DNA from: an uncultured Clostridia bacterium
GTDB lineage: Bacteria > Bacillota > Clostridia > Christensenellales > Aristaeellaceae
Length of the DNA: 64,000 nucleotides
Assembly (NCBI GenBank): GCA_947565865.1
Contig: CANOHT010000001.1
Location: 124,001-188,000, forward strand
Direction of reading: 5' to 3'
The stretch's first letter is position 1; each line of letters opens with the position of its first letter. Position numbers and translations under genes: made by a program. This document shows, piece by piece, positions 58,483 through 64,000 of this stretch. The notes beneath the pieces are model-generated. The model ran no database searches. It had not been told where the DNA came from and saw only the letters and a list, made by a program, of their open reading frames with translations.

Positions 58483-60981
58483 TTATTTTTCCAGCATGAT
58501 GTCGTAGGTCTTTTCACAATCCAGCGCCGACACGGTGATTTTCAGCGGCCCCTCCCAGGGAGCCAGCAGCTCCCCGACCACGCGCCGGGTCTCCCCGGGC
58601 ATCATGGTAAAGTAGTTATCGCTCCACAGGATATTGCCGTCGCTTTCGATGGACAGCATCTTAACTATATCCCCGCTGGTCACCTCAAGGGCCCAGCCGT
58701 CTCCGGCCCTCTCCCAGCGGATGTCCAGTCTCGCCTCCGGATTTTTAAACTCCGGCCACATACAGAAAAACAGGGTATCCTGACAGATCCTCTCCCCGTC
58801 CGCAAACACCTCCGCTTGGATCAATTCCCGCTTCCTGTCACGGATGGCCTGATAATGGTTCTCCAGGCTCATGAGCCGGATGGCGTTGCCTCTGGGAATC
58901 CATACAGCCTTCTCCCATCGGCCCAGGACTTTGCCCTCCACGTTCATGTGGGTCACCCGCGCCGTGGCATGTATCCCCGCAAAAGCGCTGTTGGCCGCCA
59001 CCAGGCGAATATCGTCAATGTCCCGGTACAGGTGGCATACCGCAGGCTTGAACACCCTGGCCAGCTGGTAGTAGGCCATGAGAGGCCGCTGGTCGCAGTC
59101 GATGCACCCGAAGCCGATGAACATGCCCCCCTTGTTGAAGGGCCAGTACAGAATGCCGTTGCAGCTTGAGCTGCGGCACCTCAGATAATACATCCCCTGG
59201 TAGTCCGCCAGCATCTGCTCAATTTCCAGGGAGCGCATGTAATCCGCCAGGGAATCCAGCCAATAGTACTCCCCGTACTTGTGGTTGCCCTGCAATTCCC
59301 TGCCCGTCAGCTCAAACCACTTTTTGTTCCAGCCGGGCGCCGCATAGTCGGACATTTTGATGCCCATGATTTTTTCAAGGGTCTGGGGTCTGGGATGGCT
59401 TCCGTCATACCAGCAGGTTTCCGCCGAGAACTGCGGGTCCTTGGTGGCGTTGTAAAAGTTTCCCCAGGTGTGGGTGTCGCCCTCCACCGGGGATTGGGCC
59501 AAGTCCTCGCCATGGGGGGAATCAATGACGAAGGGAACCTCCGGGCACATCTCCCTGGCCAGCGCCGGGAACACATCGTACAGCAGCTTGCTCCCGTAAA
59601 ACCTGTCCATCATTGCCCGATAATTGTACGCCTGGTAGCCCTCATGCATTTCATTGGCGCCGCAGCACACCGCGAAACAAGCATGGTTGCGCACATAGCG
59701 CAGGGTTTCCCTCGTCTCCCGGGTCACGTTCGCCACATATTCCGGATCGTTGTCCGGATATGGCATGAAGTGCAGATGGGCGTCCTTCCAGATCATGATG
59801 CCCATCTCGTCGCACAGATCGTAGAACCAGTCGGCCTCATTATTGCCCCCCGCCCAGAGCCTGAACATGTTCAGGTTGGCCTGCACCGCCATTTTCAGGA
59901 TTCTCCGGCTTTCCTCCGGGCTACCGGTGGCAGTCAAGAAATGAATGGCCATCATGTTGCCGCCGAAAACGTATATCTCCTTCCCGTTCACCCGGAACTG
60001 GAACGTGGCTCTGCCGTTGGCCTTGGCACGGATGATCTCCACCTGACGGATGCCCACCCGGGCCGTCTTCTCCTCCAGGAGCGTTTGCCTGTCCATGACG
60101 CTGACCGTCCACCGGTAAAGGTGCTGCTTGCCATAGCCGTTGGGCCACCATAGGGCGGGCTTCTCGATCATCACGGTTCCCTGGGCCCTGCCCTGCCAGA
60201 CCGGGAAGGCCCATTGGTACTTCTCGCCTTCCCTTTCCAGCGTGAAGACAACGGTCTGACCATCTTTTGCGCCAGAAAGCTTGGCTTCCATGCAGACGGT
60301 CGCCCGCTCCTCATCGGCCCGGAGCACACGGAAGACGGTATCCTCCACATACACCGCCGGACGCGCCTCCAGCCATACGGATTTGGGAATGCCAATGCCC
60401 AGCACATAAAACCCGAAGCCCATGATGTCGGCGCTGTACGTCCTTTGGGGCCGTCTGGTAATGTTCCGCGAGGCGGCGGCCTCCCGGCCGGAATCGCTGT
60501 CCACCGCGCAGGTCGCCAGCGCCAGCTTCGCCAGATCGGCAGTCATGCGCTTGTGACCCTTCAGGTGGACGACCAGGGTATTTCCCGTCCGTTTTACGTC
60601 AGCGTTTTTCAGCGGGAAATCCTCCCGGATGAAGGCGTTTTTCGTGCTGCCGACCAGCACGCCGTTAACAAATACATCAGCAAACGTGTCGATGCTGTCA
60701 AAATGCAGGAACAGGTTCGGCGCCTTGATAAGCTCCTCGGGCACGTCGAATGTCCGCCGGTATACCCAATCCGCATCGCACACCCACGCGCCCCTTTGGG
60801 CCGCTTCCCTGCCAGCAAAAATGTTTTCCATCTTTCCCTCACGGATCAGGTCCTGGTGCACCTCCCCCGGCACCCGGCCCCTGATCCACGTCCCGCCCTC
60901 CAATGGGGGATACCGGCCTTCCTCAGGAAGAACCGTAAGCTGCGTGAGCTCCCATTCCCCGTCAAGCGTCCATGGCTTCAT
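58483..60981 (-). CDS. Glycoside hydrolase family 2, beta-mannosidase-like
   Basis: An 832-residue cytosolic GH2 enzyme (no signal peptide). The N-terminal jelly-roll domain has WVYRRTFDVPEEL and LHFDSIDTFADVFVNG (near residue 80-115), as in mannosidases. The catalytic barrel shows RLWAGGNNEADWFYDLCDEMGIMIW near 370, the acid/base Glu in CCGANEMHEGY near 435, and a possible nucleophile Glu in FSAETCWY near 505. Long sandwich domains follow. Likely releases beta-linked mannose or glucose units from plant glycans. Gene order right after the two-component regulator suggests induction by that sugar. Confidence 0.87.
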   Translation of the reverse strand: MKPWTLDGEWELTQLTVLPEEGRYPPLEGGTWIRGRVPGEVHQDLIREGKMENIFAGREAAQRGAWVCDADWVYRRTFDVPEELIKAPNLFLHFDSIDTFADVFVNGVLVGSTKNAFIREDFPLKNADVKRTGNTLVVHLKGHKRMTADLAKLALATCAVDSDSGREAAASRNITRRPQRTYSADIMGFGFYVLGIGIPKSVWLEARPAVYVEDTVFRVLRADEERATVCMEAKLSGAKDGQTVVFTLEREGEKYQWAFPVWQGRAQGTVMIEKPALWWPNGYGKQHLYRWTVSVMDRQTLLEEKTARVGIRQVEIIRAKANGRATFQFRVNGKEIYVFGGNMMAIHFLTATGSPEESRRILKMAVQANLNMFRLWAGGNNEADWFYDLCDEMGIMIWKDAHLHFMPYPDNDPEYVANVTRETRETLRYVRNHACFAVCCGANEMHEGYQAYNYRAMMDRFYGSKLLYDVFPALAREMCPEVPFVIDSPHGEDLAQSPVEGDTHTWGNFYNATKDPQFSAETCWYDGSHPRPQTLEKIMGIKMSDYAAPGWNKKWFELTGRELQGNHKYGEYYWLDSLADYMRSLEIEQMLADYQGMYYLRCRSSSCNGILYWPFNKGGMFIGFGCIDCDQRPLMAYYQLARVFKPAVCHLYRDIDDIRLVAANSAFAGIHATARVTHMNVEGKVLGRWEKAVWIPRGNAIRLMSLENHYQAIRDRKRELIQAEVFADGERICQDTLFFCMWPEFKNPEARLDIRWERAGDGWALEVTSGDIVKMLSIESDGNILWSDNYFTMMPGETRRVVGELLAPWEGPLKITVSALDCEKTYDIMLEK

Positions 60982-61002
60982 AGCTGTCCGCCCCTCCTTC
61001 TC

Positions 61003-62562
61003 TTATACCCCGTCATCCTGCTCCGGCCGCTCCATGGCGCTGAGCTGCAGGCCCTTCCGATAGCGCTCCGGGGTCTCCAGGTACTCCTTTTTGAATTGTC
61101 GGGTGAAATATTTCACATCGTTGTAGCCAACCCGCTGGGCAATTTCGTAGACCATCAGCCCCGTCGTACGCAGCAGCTCCGCCGCCTTCTTCAGCCGAAC
61201 CTTCATCAGATATTCCGTATAGCTGACCTGAAAGTGCTGCTTGAACATGCTGCTGAGGTAGAAATAGTTCATATCGAACGCCTCCGCGATGCCGCTCAGG
61301 GACAGCTCCTCCCCGTAATGGGTCTGGATATACTCCGCGATCCTGTCATAAACCATGGAGGGCGTGCCCCCCGGCTTGTTCTTGATCTGACAGGCCACGC
61401 TCATGACATGCAGCATGTACGATTTCATTTGAATATGGCTGTCGCACTGGTACAGCCGTTCCTCCATAAGCCCCGCGTTTTCCAGCGCCGGGGCCAGCCC
61501 CTCCATATGGACGCACAGATAGCTGGTAATTCCGTGAATAATCTTGATGATATCCGCCCTGCCCATCCTGTTGCGCTTGAAGTGGATGAACAGCCCGTCC
61601 ACCTCCTGCCCAGCCTTGCCGATGTCCCCGTCCAGCACGGGCAGCATCACATGCCTGTACGCACCGATGTCCGGGGTTTCGGGCTGGTGATAGAAGGTGA
61701 TTGCTTCCCCGTTCAGCCGGCCGTTTTCCAACGCCAGACAGCCGTGGCGGTAAAGCGCCGGCAGGCTGGACAGCCCCGCCGCGGTTTCGCTCACCCCAAC
61801 ATGACGGCATGCGGACATGCAGGCAGCGATCACGCCCCTGGCCACGGTCTGCGCGCCATCCTCGTCCGCCGCGCCAATGGCAAGCCACTCCTCCGGCGTT
61901 TCCACCAGCACATACCGCCCTCCCTCGACCGCCTTCAGCCCGTGCAGACGATAGCTATCCAGCGCCTCCCTGGGCTTCTCGCTCTCCTCCGGGGGACTTC
62001 CCACCGCCACAAAGGTTTCCGGGTAAGCAAGCGCTGTAAGCCCCGCGCCCTGGAACAGCTCGCCCAGGTTCAGCCGATGGTTTTTCCCGGTCAAATACTC
62101 GTACAGCAGCATGCACTGGTAGGCCTTTTCCCGCATTTGTTTCAGCTGCGCCCCTCTGCGCATGGAGAAAATCTCGCTGATAATGCCTGTGAGCGTCTGG
62201 AATAATTCCGCGCCGGACACAGGCTTGAGCAAATACTTGCACGCCCTAAGATCCATTGCCTTCCTGGCAAATTCAAACTTGTCATAGGCAGAAATGAAGA
62301 CGATATGGGTCTCCGGCGCAATGGCCCTGCGCAGGAGCGCCACCATGTCCAGCCCGTCCATCCCTTCCATCATAATGTCCGTCAGAATGATGTCCGGGCG
62401 GTGGCTTTGCGCCGCGGCGATGGCCGCCTCGCCGCTGTCAGCCTCCAGGTACTGGGTAATGCCCAGTCCCATTTCCTCTATGGTCTTTTTCAGCCCCATG
62501 CGCACCGCCTGCTGGTCGTCAACAATCAGCAGCTTTAGAGACGGTTCCGTTTGGACTTTCAT
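61003..62562 (-). CDS. AraC-type response regulator (YesN family)
   Basis: A 519-residue regulator: receiver domain with DD at 15-16 and phospho-acceptor D62 in LTDIMMEGMDG, a middle region of about 280 residues of no known fold, and a C-terminal AraC helix-turn-helix (YIQTHYGEELSLSGIAEAFDMNYFYLSSMFKQHFQVSYTEYLMKVRLKKAAELLRTTGL, then VGYNDVKYFTRQFKKEY, about residues 410-508). It overlaps the kinase gene by 44 nt and lies 21 nt before the GH2 gene, so it probably activates this operon in response to a carbohydrate. Confidence 0.93.
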   Translation of the reverse strand: MKVQTEPSLKLLIVDDQQAVRMGLKKTIEEMGLGITQYLEADSGEAAIAAAQSHRPDIILTDIMMEGMDGLDMVALLRRAIAPETHIVFISAYDKFEFARKAMDLRACKYLLKPVSGAELFQTLTGIISEIFSMRRGAQLKQMREKAYQCMLLYEYLTGKNHRLNLGELFQGAGLTALAYPETFVAVGSPPEESEKPREALDSYRLHGLKAVEGGRYVLVETPEEWLAIGAADEDGAQTVARGVIAACMSACRHVGVSETAAGLSSLPALYRHGCLALENGRLNGEAITFYHQPETPDIGAYRHVMLPVLDGDIGKAGQEVDGLFIHFKRNRMGRADIIKIIHGITSYLCVHMEGLAPALENAGLMEERLYQCDSHIQMKSYMLHVMSVACQIKNKPGGTPSMVYDRIAEYIQTHYGEELSLSGIAEAFDMNYFYLSSMFKQHFQVSYTEYLMKVRLKKAAELLRTTGLMVYEIAQRVGYNDVKYFTRQFKKEYLETPERYRKGLQLSAMERPEQDDGV

Positions 62563-64000
62563 CCGCTATCACCTGCCTTTGCCCGAACGAACGGGGGGGA
62601 ATCATGAGCGTGATCTTCGTGCCCACCTGGGGGTAGCTCTCGATTCTCAGCTCGCAGCAAGCGCCATAGGCCATGCGCATACGCTGGTAAATGTTTTTCA
62701 GCCCGATACCCCCGTAATCCTTGCCGTCCAGCAGCTCCCGCTCCCCGTCCTCGCTCCGGAAAGACTGGTTCAGCGCCTCTGCCTGACTGGCTTCCATCCC
62801 GCCGCCGTTGTCCTCGATGCCAATGCTGATGGCCTGCCCGAACGGAGCCTGCGCGTAAGCCAGCTCCAGGGCGATAAAGCAGGCCCCCTCCTTATGTCGG
62901 AAGGCGTGCTTCACCGCGTTTTCCACAATGGGCTGCAGGGCGTATTTTATGATCGTATGGCTATCCAGCCGATCCGCGATGTCCGGCGCCATGTCAATGG
63001 TGTACTGAATGCGGTTCCTGTTAATCAGGTTGTAGATGCCGATAAAGTCCTCCACGTTCTGCAATTCGTCCCGAATGCTCACGGTCATGTGCTTTCGGTT
63101 CATGTTGTAATTCACATATTCCATGATGAGGCCGACCGACTGGGCGATTTCCTCATCCCCGGCGATTCGCGTGCTCATGCGGATAAAATCCAGGGCGTTG
63201 CACAGGAAATGGGGCTTCATCTGGCTTTCCAGGGCCTTGTAGATGGCTTGCTTTTCCAGCTGGCCCGCCAGCTTTTCCCGGTTCAGCAGCAGCTTGATCC
63301 GGCAGGTCATTTCGTTAAACTGGGCGGCGATCTCTCCAAACTCATCCTTCGTGGCAATATCCACCCGAGCATCCAGATCCCCCGCCTGCACCTTGCGGAT
63401 GCCATGGATCAGCTTTCGGATGTTCGCGGAAAAAAAGCGGTACAGGATCGCGCACATCATGGAGAAGACGCAGCCGGTGACCAGAAGCATGGCGCTGATG
63501 ACCAGCTTGTACTTTTCTATTCCCGTCATGTGTACCGGAATGTACTGGATCAGCCAGCCGTCCATGGAGGAAATGTGCTGGAAGTACATTCTGTATCCCT
63601 GGCCCTGCCACTGGATTTCCGCGCCCTGCTCGGCAGCCTGTCCCGGTTCCGGCAGATAATCAAAGCTCGGGGATGAGGTGCTCAGCACTCGTCCTTCCCG
63701 ATCAACCAGGCGCAGCACTTCTCCGTCGTTCACCGGCACATTCCCCAGGGGCTGGGTCAGGGTTTCCAGCGCCATGGCGACCTCCACCACCCCCAGCAGC
63801 CGATTATCTCTCTGGGAGAAAACGCCGGCATAAACGGGCAGCACCTGCTTGTCCCCGTCGTGAGGGCCATACCCGAAATAATCCGTGTCCGGGCCCTCCG
63901 GCCCCACATAGGCGAAGCTCAGAGGATCCTCATCGTCCAGATAAAAGCTGTGCAGCCGCTCCCGCCATTCCCCCGTCGCCACTTGGGGGACATAGCAAAT
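62519..64000 (-). CDS. Sensor histidine kinase, YesM type (5' end outside window)
   Basis: The frame is open at 64000, so the N-terminus with the first membrane helix and the extracytoplasmic sensor start lies to the right. Seen are the end of a dCache-like sensor (GDKQVLPVYAGVFSQRDNRLLGVVEVAM), a membrane helix (LVISAMLLVTGCVFSMMCAIL), a HAMP domain (IRKVQAGDLDARVDIATKDEFGEIAAQFNEM), the YesM phospho-His motif MKPHFLCNALDFI and the ATPase (IVENAVKHAFRH, GIEDNGGGM, GGIGLKNIYQRM). It partners the AraC-type regulator that overlaps its 3' end. Confidence 0.93.
   Translation of the reverse strand: MCYVPQVATGEWRERLHSFYLDDEDPLSFAYVGPEGPDTDYFGYGPHDGDKQVLPVYAGVFSQRDNRLLGVVEVAMALETLTQPLGNVPVNDGEVLRLVDREGRVLSTSSPSFDYLPEPGQAAEQGAEIQWQGQGYRMYFQHISSMDGWLIQYIPVHMTGIEKYKLVISAMLLVTGCVFSMMCAILYRFFSANIRKLIHGIRKVQAGDLDARVDIATKDEFGEIAAQFNEMTCRIKLLLNREKLAGQLEKQAIYKALESQMKPHFLCNALDFIRMSTRIAGDEEIAQSVGLIMEYVNYNMNRKHMTVSIRDELQNVEDFIGIYNLINRNRIQYTIDMAPDIADRLDSHTIIKYALQPIVENAVKHAFRHKEGACFIALELAYAQAPFGQAISIGIEDNGGGMEASQAEALNQSFRSEDGERELLDGKDYGGIGLKNIYQRMRMAYGACCELRIESYPQVGTKITLMIPPRSFGQRQVIADESPNGTVSKAADC

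Overview
The window is a continuous stretch of a high-GC Bacillota (class Clostridia) chromosome. That placement rests on gene order: rimP-nusA-rnpM-ylxQ-infB-rbfA-nrnA-truB-ribF, ylxM-ffh-rpsP-khpA-rimM-trmD, sepF-yggT-ylmH-divIVA, a PurR-type repressor next to pth and mfd, a His-less HPr-like protein and a DUF4364 protein. The genus cannot be fixed from the sequence; a gut-type lineage is an inference. No rRNA, tRNA, CRISPR array or intact transposase was seen.

Layout. 1-1.2 kb: start of a corrinoid-type ABC binding protein behind a cobalamin riboswitch (minus). 1.5-3.5 kb: htpG with a perfect CIRCE operator. 4.2-6.6 kb: an ECF sigma factor and its DUF4349 anti-sigma factor, then a tandem repeat. 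6.7-15.7 kb: the translation/RNA operon rimP to ribF (minus), split between infB and rbfA by about 500 bp of hairpin repeats. 16.2-19 kb: single plus-strand genes (radical SAM, DegV/FakB, HAD). 19.1-23.3 kb: the ylxM-ffh and rpsP-khpA-rimM-trmD groups. 24-26 kb: a GH3 beta-glucosidase, then about 1.1 kb of repeats. 27.2-35.3 kb: a two-component system divergent from a six-gene ABC exporter operon carrying three HlyD-like adaptor proteins. 35.5-37.9 kb: a nuclease-helicase. 38-42.7 kb: the division cluster. 42.7-46.1 kb: a SigB-type sigma factor with an RsbW-like partner, TauE and aspartokinase. 46.2-49.6 kb: two GNATs and recD2. 49.8-56.2 kb: HPr-like, DUF4364, purR, pth, mfd. 56.7-64 kb: a carbohydrate operon (YesM/YesN-type two-component system, GH2, aldo/keto reductase, beta-hydroxyacid dehydrogenase) running off the right edge.

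Working together. Most of the window is ribosome biogenesis, translation, division and repair machinery. The accessory parts are the regulated exporter, the two glycoside hydrolase loci and the intergenic repeats. The most unusual signal is a family of intergenic elements at about 1.4, 9.9, 10.2 and 20.8 kb, with a degenerate copy at 3.8 kb. They share short conserved blocks but carry a different small hairpin at each fixed position. Most copies lie directly after the stop codon of a minus-strand gene. A second family occurs as a 141-bp tandem pair at 6.3 kb and a third copy at 35.4 kb. These look like exchangeable structured 3'-UTR or extragenic RNA/DNA elements.
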